Assembly: GCF_003116135.1 (NCBI RefSeq)
Contig: NZ_PDOA01000002.1
Span: 124,001-188,000 of the forward strand
DNA: 64,000 nucleotides
Origin: Teichococcus aestuarii
Lineage (GTDB): Bacteria > Pseudomonadota > Alphaproteobacteria > Acetobacterales > Acetobacteraceae
Reading direction: 5' to 3'
The number at the start of each line of letters is the position of its first letter. The stretch's first letter is position 1. Positions 43,504-51,106 of the stretch are shown here, in pieces. The position numbers and the translations under genes were made by a program. The notes beneath the pieces are model-generated. The model searched no databases, was not told the origin of the DNA, and worked only from the letters and a program-made list of their open reading frames with translations.

Positions 43504-46398
43504 TCACGCGCCGCGGATCTGGCAGAGCGTGACCTTGGTTTCCTGCATCGCGGTCACCGGGTCGTAGCCATAGGTTGTCACGGTATTCACGCTCTCGCCG
43601 AGCACGATGGGGTCGGTCCCCGGCGGGTAGTAGCCGCGCCGGTCCTCGCCCTGGTACCAGCCGCCGAAGTGGAAGGGCATGAAGGCCACCCCCTTGGCGA
43701 CACGGTCGGTCACCAGGGCCTTCACCCGCACCTTGGCGCTGTTCTCCACGCCGTCCACCCAGACCATCTGGCCGGGCTTGATGCCGCGCGCCTCCGCATC
43801 CGCCGGGTTGATCTCGACGAACATGTCCTGCTGCAGCTCGGCCAGCCAGCGGTTGGAGCGCGTCTCCTCGCCGCCGCCCTCGTACTCCACCAGCCGGCCG
43901 GAGGTCAGCACGATGGGGAAGGAGGTCGCCAGGCTGTAGGAGCGCGCCTGCACGCTCTTGGCCAGGTGCGGCAAGCGGAAAGTGCGCCGGTCGTCGATCG
44001 CGGGGTAGTCGGCGATCAGGTCGGTGCGCGGGGTGTAGATCGGCTCGCGGTGCACCGGCACCGGGTCGGGCAGGTTCCAGGCATTGGCGCGGGCCTTGCC
44101 GTTGCCGGAGGGCTGGCAGCCATGCTCCAGCGCCACGCGGATGATGCCGAAGGACAGGTCGGTCGACCAGGAGACGCGGTCCGGATTGTCGCCGCCCACC
44201 CGGGCGATGATCTCCTTCTCCTGCGCCGTCAGCTCGTCGTACCAGCCCAGGCGCTTCAGCACGGCCACGGTGAACTCCGGGTAGCCGTCCGTCAGCTCCG
44301 AGCCCTTGGAATAGGACCTCTCGGCCAGCAGCGTCTTGCCCTCGCGCTCCACGCCCCAGCGTGCGCGGAAGCAGCCGCCGCCTTCCTTCACGTGCAGGTT
44401 GGTGTTGTAGAGGATGTGCGTGCCGGGGTGCTTCATCTCCGGCGTGCCCCAGCAGGGCCAGGGCAGGCCATAGACCTCGCCCTCCACCGGGGAGCCGGGG
44501 CGGCCGCGCAGCGTTACCAGGTCGAAATCCTCCTGGCGCTGCATGTGCAGCTTCAGCCGCTCGGGCGACTGGCCAGAATAGCCCGTGGAGATGGCGCCGC
44601 GGTTGAACTCGCGGGTGATGCTCTCGGCGACGGGCTGCGTGCCCTTCACCTCGATCGACTTGAACATCTCCTGGGCGAAGCCGAACTTCCGCGCCAGCAG
44701 GTAGAGTAGCTCGTAGTCGTTCTTGCACTCGAAGATCGGGTCGACGATCTTGGAGCCCCACTGCAGCGAGCGGTTGGAGGCGGTGCGGCTGCCATCGCAC
44801 TCGAACTGCGTCGAGATCGGCAGCAGGTAGGTGTTGTCGCGCCGGTTCGACATGCTGGAGAGGTTGGTCGGGTGCGGATCGGCCACCACGAGCAGCTCGA
44901 GCGCATCCATGCCCTTGATCGCCTCGGGCATGCGGCTGACGGTGTTGCCGCCATGGCCGATGGCGATGAAGGCCTTCACCGTATCCGGCTGCGACAGCTG
45001 GTCCTTCGGCAGCAGCACGGCGTCGAACCAGCGCGTGGTGGGGATGCCGGGCGTCTCCATCAGCGCCTTGCTGGCGAAGCGCTGCACCATCCACTCATAG
45101 GGCACGTCCCACACCCGGCACCAGTGGCGCCAGGCCGCCTCGTCCAGCCCGTAATAGGCCGGCAGGGTGGTGACATCGAGGCCGAAATCCGTCGCGCCCT
45201 GCACGTTGGTGTGGCCGCGGTAGATGTTGGCGCCGGTGCCGGGCCGGCCCATGTTGCCGGTGGCCAGCAGCAGGATGGTGAAGGCGCGCACATTGGCGGT
45301 GCCCACGGTCTTCTGCGTGGCGCCCATGCACCAGATCAGCGTGGCCGGCTTCTGGGTGGCGAAGATCTGCGCCACCTTCTTCAGCTGGGCCTCGGGCACG
45401 CCGGTGACGCGCTCGACCTCGCGCGGGTTCCACTTGGCGACCTCCTTGCGGACGTCGTCCATGCCGAACACCCGCTGGGCGATGAACTCCTTGTCCTCCC
45501 ACCCGTTCTCGAAGATATGCCAGAGCATGCCCCAGATGATGGGGATGTCGGTGCCGGGGCGGATGCGGACATACTCGGTGGCGTGCGCCGCCGTGCGGGT
45601 GAAGCGCGGATCGATGACGATCACGTTCGCGCGGTTCTGCTCCTTGCCCGCCAGCATGTGCTGCATCGAGATCGGGTGCGCTTCCGCCGGGTTGCCGCCC
45701 ATGATGATCATGGTGCGCGCGTTGCGCGTGTCGTTGTAGCTGTTGGTCTGGGCGCCGTAGCCCATGACGTTGGAGACGCCGGCCACGGTGGTCGAGTGGC
45801 AGATGCGCGCCTGGTGGTCGATCGTGTTGCTGCCCCAGAATGCGGCGAACTTCCGCATCAGGTAGGCGCCCTCGTTGCTGAACTTGGCGCTGCCCAGCCA
45901 GTAGACCGAATCGGGGCCGGATTTCTGCCGGATCTCCAGCAGCTTGTCGCCGATCTCCTCGATCGCCTGCTCCCAGGAGACGCGCTGCCACTGCCCGTCC
46001 ACCAGCTTCATCGGGTATTTCAGCCGGCGGTCGCCATGCACCAGCTCACGCACCGAGGCGCCCTTGGCGCAATGCGTGCCGCGGTTGATCGGGCTCTCGA
46101 AGGCCGGCTCCTGCCCGACCCAGACGCCGTTCTGCACCTCCGCCACGACCGTGCAGCCCACCGAGCAATGGGTGCAGATGTTCTTGATGCGCTGGATCGG
46201 CTGGCTGAAGTTGGTCGGGCCGGCGGCGGCCGGGCGCGCGGTGGTCAGGCCGAAGCTGCCCAGCGCCGCCAGCCCGGCGCCGCCGAGGCCCGCCTGCCGC
46301 AGGAAGCTGCGCCGGTCCATCCCGCCGGCGGAGAGACCCTGATAGGTGGAGGAAAGCCGCTGACGGGCGGCCTTCCCCTCGCTGCGCTTGATCAGCAT
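43504..46398 (-). CDS. fdhA: Formate dehydrogenase catalytic (alpha) subunit, Mo/W-bis-MGD, cysteine type
   Basis: A 964-residue molybdopterin oxidoreductase oxidising formate to CO2. Twin-arginine signal RRSFLRQAGLGGAG starts at residue 29, so it is exported folded. The N-terminal [4Fe-4S] cluster uses Cys75, 78, 82 and 110. The active site ARICHSTTVAG has Cys200-His201, where E. coli FdnG has selenocysteine, so no SECIS is needed. The motif GGNPAEAHP and C-terminal FHFGGWYQGEDRRGYYPP are typical of this periplasmic FDH family. It is flanked by fdhX upstream and fdhB downstream. Confidence 0.96.
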   Translation of the reverse strand: MLIKRSEGKAARQRLSSTYQGLSAGGMDRRSFLRQAGLGGAGLAALGSFGLTTARPAAAGPTNFSQPIQRIKNICTHCSVGCTVVAEVQNGVWVGQEPAFESPINRGTHCAKGASVRELVHGDRRLKYPMKLVDGQWQRVSWEQAIEEIGDKLLEIRQKSGPDSVYWLGSAKFSNEGAYLMRKFAAFWGSNTIDHQARICHSTTVAGVSNVMGYGAQTNSYNDTRNARTMIIMGGNPAEAHPISMQHMLAGKEQNRANVIVIDPRFTRTAAHATEYVRIRPGTDIPIIWGMLWHIFENGWEDKEFIAQRVFGMDDVRKEVAKWNPREVERVTGVPEAQLKKVAQIFATQKPATLIWCMGATQKTVGTANVRAFTILLLATGNMGRPGTGANIYRGHTNVQGATDFGLDVTTLPAYYGLDEAAWRHWCRVWDVPYEWMVQRFASKALMETPGIPTTRWFDAVLLPKDQLSQPDTVKAFIAIGHGGNTVSRMPEAIKGMDALELLVVADPHPTNLSSMSNRRDNTYLLPISTQFECDGSRTASNRSLQWGSKIVDPIFECKNDYELLYLLARKFGFAQEMFKSIEVKGTQPVAESITREFNRGAISTGYSGQSPERLKLHMQRQEDFDLVTLRGRPGSPVEGEVYGLPWPCWGTPEMKHPGTHILYNTNLHVKEGGGCFRARWGVEREGKTLLAERSYSKGSELTDGYPEFTVAVLKRLGWYDELTAQEKEIIARVGGDNPDRVSWSTDLSFGIIRVALEHGCQPSGNGKARANAWNLPDPVPVHREPIYTPRTDLIADYPAIDDRRTFRLPHLAKSVQARSYSLATSFPIVLTSGRLVEYEGGGEETRSNRWLAELQQDMFVEINPADAEARGIKPGQMVWVDGVENSAKVRVKALVTDRVAKGVAFMPFHFGGWYQGEDRRGYYPPGTDPIVLGESVNTVTTYGYDPVTAMQETKVTLCQIRGA

Positions 46399-46422
46399 GG
46401 GGCGTCCCTTCCCTGTCCCGTC

Positions 46423-46635
46423 TCAGTAGCGGTTGGTGCGGTAGAAGGCCTTGACGTGGTCGGTCTCGCGATAGCGCGCCGCCACCTTCTCGACCTCCGT
46501 CTCCTTGCGCGGGCGCGGCGCCTGCGCCTGCGCGGCGGCGGGAGCGGCGGCCGCCGCGGCGGCGCCCCCGGCCAGGCCCAGCGTCTTCAGGAAGCCGCGC
46601 CGCTCCGCCACCTTGTTCTCGTTCCCGTCGTGCAT
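46423..46635 (-). CDS. fdhX: Formate dehydrogenase region TAT-target peptide (FdhX)
   Basis: A 70-residue protein beginning MHDGNENKVAERRGFLKTLG with ERRGFLK, a twin-arginine motif, followed by an Ala-rich hydrophobic stretch and the conserved tail EKVAARYRETDHVKAFYRTNRY. This family is found next to periplasmic formate dehydrogenases and is thought to help export or assemble the enzyme. Here it lies between the TorD-type chaperone (23 bases) and fdhA (24 bases). Its tail, rather than the signal, is the conserved part, so it is unlikely to be a mere leader. Confidence 0.9.
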   Translation of the reverse strand: MHDGNENKVAERRGFLKTLGLAGGAAAAAAAPAAAQAQAPRPRKETEVEKVAARYRETDHVKAFYRTNRY

Positions 46636-46658
46636 CGCCGCGCTCCTTGGTCTTGTCT

Positions 46659-47264
46659 TTATGCCGGCAGCCCGGCCGCCGTCGCCTCGATCTCCATCGC
46701 CGCGCGTCCCAGCGCGCCGACGGCCCGGTAGAACTGCGCCGCCTCGGCCGCCTGCAGGTCGGCGAAGCAGCGCGTGGCCCAGGGCTGCACGTGGCGGGTG
46801 AAGAAGCCGGCGGCTTCCTCCGGCCCGGCGGGGAACACCCCCGCGATCAGCCCGGCCATGGTCTCGCAGAGAAACCCCAGATGGTCCTCCGGTTCCGCCA
46901 CGCCGGGCGCGCGCTCGACGCCAAGCTGGCCCAGCGTGGCGCGCAGCTCGGCCAGCGGGCGCTCATGCAGGAAGCCGGTGAGGTAGTAGGAGGCGAAGGG
47001 CAGCAGCTCCCCGCGCCCGACGCCGATGAACAACGCATGGTACTCGCGCTCCGCCTGCGCCGGGTCGGTCTGCCGCGCCGCCTCGGCCAGCTGGCCGTAG
47101 GCATCGCCCAGCACGCTGCCCGCCTCGCCGCGCAGCGCGCGCAGATTGGCCAGCAGCGCGCCATCCGGCGGCGCCACCAGCAGCCGCCCCAGCAGGGCGA
47201 ACAGCCGGGCGCGCTCCAGCTCCAGCAGATCGAGGGCGGCGGTCGGCGAGACCGGGGTGGTCAT
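46659..47264 (-). CDS. TorD-family molecular chaperone for formate dehydrogenase
   Basis: A 201-residue all-helical chaperone: LELERARLFALLGRLLVAPPDGALL, then EYHALFIGVGRGELLPFASYYLTGFLHERPLAELR, the TorD/DmsD signature (YxxLF-GxG-ELLPYxSxY), and EPEDHLGFLCETMAGLIAG. Such proteins bind TAT signal peptides and hold the apoenzyme until cofactor is loaded. The start at 47264 gives MTTPVSPTAALDLLELERA. It is the first gene of the fdh operon and lies directly downstream of a 147-base AT-rich control region. Confidence 0.9.
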   Translation of the reverse strand: MTTPVSPTAALDLLELERARLFALLGRLLVAPPDGALLANLRALRGEAGSVLGDAYGQLAEAARQTDPAQAEREYHALFIGVGRGELLPFASYYLTGFLHERPLAELRATLGQLGVERAPGVAEPEDHLGFLCETMAGLIAGVFPAGPEEAAGFFTRHVQPWATRCFADLQAAEAAQFYRAVGALGRAAMEIEATAAGLPA

Positions 47265-47384
47265 GCGTCGGGCGGTCCGATGGTCAGAGGTTTTGAACGG
47301 CAGCCGGCCGCTCCGCGAAGAGAGGCCATATACCATTCTGACTCATCCGGTCGGTTATGAGCAAGTATCCGGCTCAGACACCAT

Positions 47385-47401
47385 TTGAGAACTATTCTCA
47401 A
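47385..47401. promoter_or_regulatory. Palindrome TTGAGAA-CTA-TTCTCAA upstream of the fdh operon
   Basis: A perfect 7-3-7 inverted repeat in the only AT-rich stretch between DUF3306 and torD, 120 bases upstream of torD. Its core partly fits the Fur 7-1-7 layout (TGAGAAC-T-ATTCTCA), and could link expression of this iron-sulphur enzyme to iron; the regulator is not known. It does not match the FNR spacing. Confidence 0.45.
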
Positions 47402-47411
47402 TTACTGCTTT

Positions 47412-48176
47412 CTATTGTGGAACGGCCCCGCCATGCCGGCGGCGGGCCGGCAGCGCAGCCTCGGCCGGTGCAGTCTCGCCCGGCCCAGCCTCGCCCGCTG
47501 CGGTCTCGCCCGCTGCCGTCACGGCCGGCGCGGCCTCCGGCAGCGGGCTGAGCCGCAGCGGCGTCAGCGGCGCGGAAGCCAGAGACGGGAGCGGCGGCGC
47601 GCCTTCCAGGGGGCCGTCCAAGGAGCCGTCCACGGGACCCTCCATGGGGCCTTCCGCCACAGCCGCCTCGCCGGCTGGGCTTCCCTGCGGCGCGCCCGCC
47701 TCCGCATCCTCGGCGGCGGCCTCGTCCTCCTCCGGCTCGGGCGGGGCGCCGATCGCCTGCGCCAGCAGCTTGCGCAGGTTGCCGCCCAGCTCCGGCGAGA
47801 AGCCGGGCACCCCGTCGGCGGCATTGAAATCCCACGCATAGTCGGCGGGGCCGACGAAGTCGCGTATGCCGGGGTCGAGCGACCACATCCGCCGCAGCGC
47901 CGCCTGCCGCAGCAATGCCGGCACGTTGGGTTTGAGGAAGGCGGTGAAGTCGCTCTCCGGCCCCAGGCTTTCCAGCGGCGGCAGGCTGGCGGGGTCGAAC
48001 GCGTCCGCCGCCGCGGCCGGATCAGGCCCAACGGCGGGAAAAGCGGCAGGCGGAACGGCGGACGGGGCGGCGGGCATGGGCGCCGCCCTGCCCGGCGCCG
48101 GCGGTTCCGGCGCGGCCTCCGGCTCCACGCCGCGCTTGCGGCGGGACCAGCGGCTGAGGAAGCCCTCGCCGCTCAC
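47412..48176 (-). CDS. DUF3306 domain protein, FDH-associated
   Basis: A 254-residue protein starting at a GTG inside the stop of the DUF3305 gene (GTGA). MSGEGFLSRWSRRKRGVEPE opens a basic N-terminus; the conserved core FTAFLKPNVPALLRQAALRRMWSLD and PADYAWDFNAADG (about residues 65-120) identifies DUF3306. The last 110 residues are acidic, then Gly/Ala/Glu repeats (GETAAGEAGPGE). It is soluble, with no signal peptide. DUF3306 is nearly always beside DUF3305 and formate dehydrogenase genes, but its function is unknown. Confidence 0.85.
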   Translation of the reverse strand: MSGEGFLSRWSRRKRGVEPEAAPEPPAPGRAAPMPAAPSAVPPAAFPAVGPDPAAAADAFDPASLPPLESLGPESDFTAFLKPNVPALLRQAALRRMWSLDPGIRDFVGPADYAWDFNAADGVPGFSPELGGNLRKLLAQAIGAPPEPEEDEAAAEDAEAGAPQGSPAGEAAVAEGPMEGPVDGSLDGPLEGAPPLPSLASAPLTPLRLSPLPEAAPAVTAAGETAAGEAGPGETAPAEAALPARRRHGGAVPQ

Positions 48177-48700
48177 CGCTCCCCTCCCCCCGTCCGGCCG
48201 CCCGGCGCGCGGCGGGCCAGTGCCTCCGGGTCGGCCCGGTCGCGCTGCCGCTTCGAGAAGCCGCGCTCGCGGTGGTGGCGGGCCACATACGCCTCCAGCG
48301 GCCCGTGCAGGAAGGCCGGCAGCCTCAGGCTCTCCAGCGTGTCGTTGCCGACATCGGCGTAGAGATGCGCCTCGCCCGGGTCGATCGTCACCAGGTGCAG
48401 CGCCATGCCCGGCTCGCCGGCAGCGGGGCGCAGCACCACCCACAGCCGGGGGTCCTCGCTCTCCAGGTTGCTCAGGTAGTTGCTGGTGTCGGTCGGGTGC
48501 AGCGCCACCGCGGCATGGCCGGCCAGGAACAGGGCGCGCCCCTCCTCCTGCCGCAGCAGCGTCCAGGGCGGCACATCGGGCGCCTCCGCCAGCACCTCCA
48601 CGACGCGCCAGGACCAGTCCGCCCAGGGGCTGGACGAGGGCCGCCGCTCGGCGATGACGGCGACGCGGATGTGCAGGCTGTCGGGCGTGTCGGTCAGCAT
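48173..48700 (-). CDS. DUF3305 domain protein, FDH-associated
   Basis: A 175-residue cytosolic protein: SLHIRVAVIAERRPSSSPWADWSWRVVEVL, then HPTDTSNYLSNLESEDPRLWVVLRPAA and AYVARHHRERGFSKRQRDRADPEALA. The W-x-W-x-V opening and the NYLSNLES segment are the DUF3305 signature. The basic C-terminal tail may touch nucleic acid or a partner protein. It is coupled to DUF3306 by GTGA overlap and lies seven bases after DUF6352. The two DUFs probably form a complex acting in formate dehydrogenase maturation or electron transfer; this is inference from context. Confidence 0.85.
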   Translation of the reverse strand: MLTDTPDSLHIRVAVIAERRPSSSPWADWSWRVVEVLAEAPDVPPWTLLRQEEGRALFLAGHAAVALHPTDTSNYLSNLESEDPRLWVVLRPAAGEPGMALHLVTIDPGEAHLYADVGNDTLESLRLPAFLHGPLEAYVARHHRERGFSKRQRDRADPEALARRAPGGRTGGGER

Positions 48701-48707
48701 CGGGGCC

Positions 48708-49733
48708 TCACAGCGCCGCCTCGGCGGCGATCAGCGGCAGGCCGGTGGCCAGGTTCTGCGGCTTCATGCGCACCAGCTTGGCCGGGTTCATCGCCAGCGC
48801 CAGGTAGACGGGGCGGCCGGCCAGGCGCGGCAGCACGCGCGTCGTCTCGCGGAACTCCAGCACGCCGAGCCAGAGGATGCGCGCCAGCCGCTCCTGCGCC
48901 ACCGCCTGCCCGTTCCAGAGGTCGTTGGCGATGCCGGTGGCCTCGCTGTCCAGCCCCACATGCCAGGACCAGTCTGCATCCTCGATCAGCCGGGTGGGGC
49001 GGATCGTCACCTCCTCGCCCAGCACGTGCCGGATGAAGCGCTCCAGCGCGCGGGCCAGGCCCTGCTGGCCGGGGCGGCCCTCGGCGATGTCGAGCGCGTA
49101 GTCATGCGCGTCGGAGCGGGCGGCATAGGCGGCCGGGTCGGCCTCGCCCAGCACGTCCAGCTCCACCTCGCGCGGGGTGGCGCCGGCCTCGGTCAGCAGC
49201 CGGCCCAGCGCGCCGAGGTCGCCATCCGCCGCGCGGGCGGCCACCACCTCCTCGTCGGCCAGCAGCAGCGCGCCCTGGTGGATGGCGGCGCGCTGCGGGC
49301 GAAAGAGGCATTCGGCGGCGCGCAGCGCATAGGCATCCGCCTCCCCCTCCATCGCCGCGCGGGCGATGAGCTGGGTCAGCATCTGCAGGAACAGCGGCGG
49401 CACGCCCGCCACGCCCTCGCGATAGAGCGCCAGCCAGGCGGCCTCCAGCGTGGGGTGGGCCATCACCCGGTCGCGGAACGTGAGAAAGACCTGCCAGTTC
49501 TCGGCCGCGTCCGGGTCGGCCAGCGCCGCCAGGGTGGCGGGCGCCACCGGGTGCAGCGGCTCCGCCAGCAGCGCCGCGTGCAGGGCGCGCTCGGCGCCGC
49601 AGGCCTCCTCCGGCGGCACCAGCTCGGGGCGGGCGAGGAAGGCGCGCCAGAGGTCCGGCGTCGGGACCAGGCGCCCCGCCTCGTCGCGGTCGCAGAGCTG
49701 GTGGCCGGAGGCGATCCAGAAATCAGGGGTCAT
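48708..49733 (-). CDS. DUF6352 family protein, FDH-associated
   Basis: A 341-residue soluble protein. It opens MTPDFWIASGHQLCDRDEAG and contains LVPTPDLWRAFLARPELVPPEEACGAER, a mostly helical middle and a C-terminal MNPAKLVRMKPQNLATGLPLI. I recognise it as DUF6352, known to me only from clusters with DUF3305/DUF3306 and formate dehydrogenase. No catalytic motif is evident. One or two cysteines (QLCDRD, EEACGAE) could matter. It is tightly packed between DUF6505 (34 bases) and DUF3305 (7 bases). Confidence 0.8.
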   Translation of the reverse strand: MTPDFWIASGHQLCDRDEAGRLVPTPDLWRAFLARPELVPPEEACGAERALHAALLAEPLHPVAPATLAALADPDAAENWQVFLTFRDRVMAHPTLEAAWLALYREGVAGVPPLFLQMLTQLIARAAMEGEADAYALRAAECLFRPQRAAIHQGALLLADEEVVAARAADGDLGALGRLLTEAGATPREVELDVLGEADPAAYAARSDAHDYALDIAEGRPGQQGLARALERFIRHVLGEEVTIRPTRLIEDADWSWHVGLDSEATGIANDLWNGQAVAQERLARILWLGVLEFRETTRVLPRLAGRPVYLALAMNPAKLVRMKPQNLATGLPLIAAEAAL

Positions 49734-49767
49734 GCGCCATTACCAGAACGGGAAAGGGAAGCGCGGG

Positions 49768-50319
49768 TCATCCGCGCCGGGGAAGGGCGGCGAGGTCCAC
49801 CGCCTCGGGCTCCTCCCCCTCCACCTCGACGATGCCGAACACCGGCAGGCTGCCGAAATCGCTGTGCGGCGTCTCGCGCCGGTGCAGGGTGCGGAAGCGC
49901 TCGCGCACCTCTCCGCCCTCCACCGCGCGGGCGAGCGCCAGCACCGTGCCGGGCGGGTGGCCGCAGAGCGATTCGGCGAAGGCCAGCTCCTCCTCGGCGG
50001 CGGCGCGGGCGGCGGCCTCGTCCGGCGCGCCATAGGCGGCGCGGATCCGCGCGGCCAGGGTCGCCACCGCCGCGGCGCGCTCGGCCGGCGTGGCCTCGGC
50101 CACCTCCACCAGGGTGGAGAAGCCGAAGCTGCCGAGGCCGAGGAAGCCGGCGCGGAATTCCTGCCGCCGCTTGCCGGCGAGCGCGGCCGGGTCCTCGTCC
50201 CAGAAGTCGAAGCCACCGGGCACGGCCCACTCCCCCGGCGCGGCGGCGCGGGAGAACACCACCGTGTCGGACGGGTCGAGCCGCAGCGTGCGCGGCAGGA
50301 AGGTGCGGCGCGGGGTCAT
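49768..50319 (-). CDS. DUF6505 family protein, FDH-associated
   Basis: A 183-residue cytosolic protein: FLPRTLRLDPSDTVVFSRAAAPGEWAVPGGFDFWDEDPAAL and RQEFRAGFLGLGSFGFSTLVEVAEA, with a C-terminal TPHSDFGSLPVFGIVEVEGEE. The Gly/Phe-rich LGLGSFGFST is its most distinctive motif. I recognise it as DUF6505, found beside DUF6352 and the ligase-fold protein. Its stop overlaps the end-of-gene of the ligase-fold gene start region by 4 bases (ATGA), indicating translational coupling. Function is unknown. Confidence 0.8.
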   Translation of the reverse strand: MTPRRTFLPRTLRLDPSDTVVFSRAAAPGEWAVPGGFDFWDEDPAALAGKRRQEFRAGFLGLGSFGFSTLVEVAEATPAERAAAVATLAARIRAAYGAPDEAAARAAAEEELAFAESLCGHPPGTVLALARAVEGGEVRERFRTLHRRETPHSDFGSLPVFGIVEVEGEEPEAVDLAALPRRG

Positions 50320-51005
50320 GCGGCCTCCAGCGGGCGGCGCTCATCGGCCGCGCCCTCGCGGCGCAGCAGCAGCGCACCGGTGGCGGGGTCGAGGCCGCGC
50401 CGCGCGCCCTCCATCCACTCCTCCACCTCCAGCCGCGCCAGCACCCGCTCGGCCATGGCGCGGAAGCCGCGCGACTGCCATTCGGAGAGGCCCGCCATCA
50501 GGTGCCGCGCCCAGGCGGCCACCAGCTCCCCGGGTGGAATCTCCAGGAAGCCCTCCTCGGCCAGCGCGGTGCGGCCGGGGTCGCGGCCGGGCTCATACCC
50601 CTCCGGGTGGCGCCAGGCCAGGCGGATACCCACCACCAGCCAGTCCGGCACCGCCTCCTCCGGCAGGCCGGGCGGCGCGCCGAGGAAGGCCTCGCCCACC
50701 TGCGCGCCGTTCAGCACGATGCCGGCGGGCCAGCGCAGCGTCACCGGGATCTCGGGCGGGCCGAGCACCACCAGCGCATCGGCGGCGGCGCTGGCGGCCG
50801 CCAGCAGGCCCGCGCGGGCGGCGGCGAGGCTCTCCTCCGGCTCCAGCACCAGCGCGGCCTCGATGCGGTCCGGCGCCGCCAGCCAGGGCAGCAGCCCGCC
50901 ACCCCGCTCCGGCGCCAACGCCATGGCCCGGGCGCGCGCATCCTCGTCCGGCGCCAGCTTCAGCGGGGCGAACAGGCTGGGCAGGGGCGGCAATCCTTCG
51001 TGCAT
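50316..51005 (-). CDS. Biotin/lipoate-protein ligase-fold protein (BPL_LplA_LipB_2 type), FDH-associated
   Basis: A 229-residue protein with the BirA/LplA-like fold. Readable parts are PAFAPLKLAPDEDARARAMALAPERGGGLL-like N-terminus, ALVLEPEESLAAARAG, then ALVVLGPPEIPVTLRWPAGIVLNGAQVGEAFLG and VPDWLVVGIRLAW, and the tail ATGALLLRREGAADERRPLEAA. In BirA the segment after the beta-strand has KWPND...KxxG; here the lysines are replaced (RWPAGIVLNGAQVG), so ligation of biotin or lipoate is doubtful. It could be a non-catalytic or novel-substrate member. The ATG at 51005 is used; 51035 is an alternative. It is the first gene of the accessory set. Confidence 0.78.
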   Translation of the reverse strand: MHEGLPPLPSLFAPLKLAPDEDARARAMALAPERGGGLLPWLAAPDRIEAALVLEPEESLAAARAGLLAAASAAADALVVLGPPEIPVTLRWPAGIVLNGAQVGEAFLGAPPGLPEEAVPDWLVVGIRLAWRHPEGYEPGRDPGRTALAEEGFLEIPPGELVAAWARHLMAGLSEWQSRGFRAMAERVLARLEVEEWMEGARRGLDPATGALLLRREGAADERRPLEAA

Positions 51006-51106
51006 TCTGGGTGCTCTTCCCTCGTCATCCGGCATCCGCGTGGATATATGCGCTTCGGCCCGCGCCGGGACAGCCGACGGGAAAATTACTGCGGGCAGGA
51101 GAATTC

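Noticed and set aside
47385-47401. FNR/CRP-type site before fdh
   Set aside because: TTGAG and CTCAA are separated by seven bases, not the four of FNR, and no TGTGA core for CRP is present.
47430-47570. Tandem DNA repeat around CAGCCTCGCCCG
   Set aside because: It is the coding sequence of the Ala/Gly/Glu-rich C-terminus of the DUF3306 protein, not an independent element.
49450-51106. Plus-strand open frame running from 49450 into the Fe-S gene region
   Set aside because: Overlaps DUF6352, DUF6505 and the ligase-fold gene antisense; the recognisable Fe-S protein begins at 51107 with its own ribosome site in another frame.
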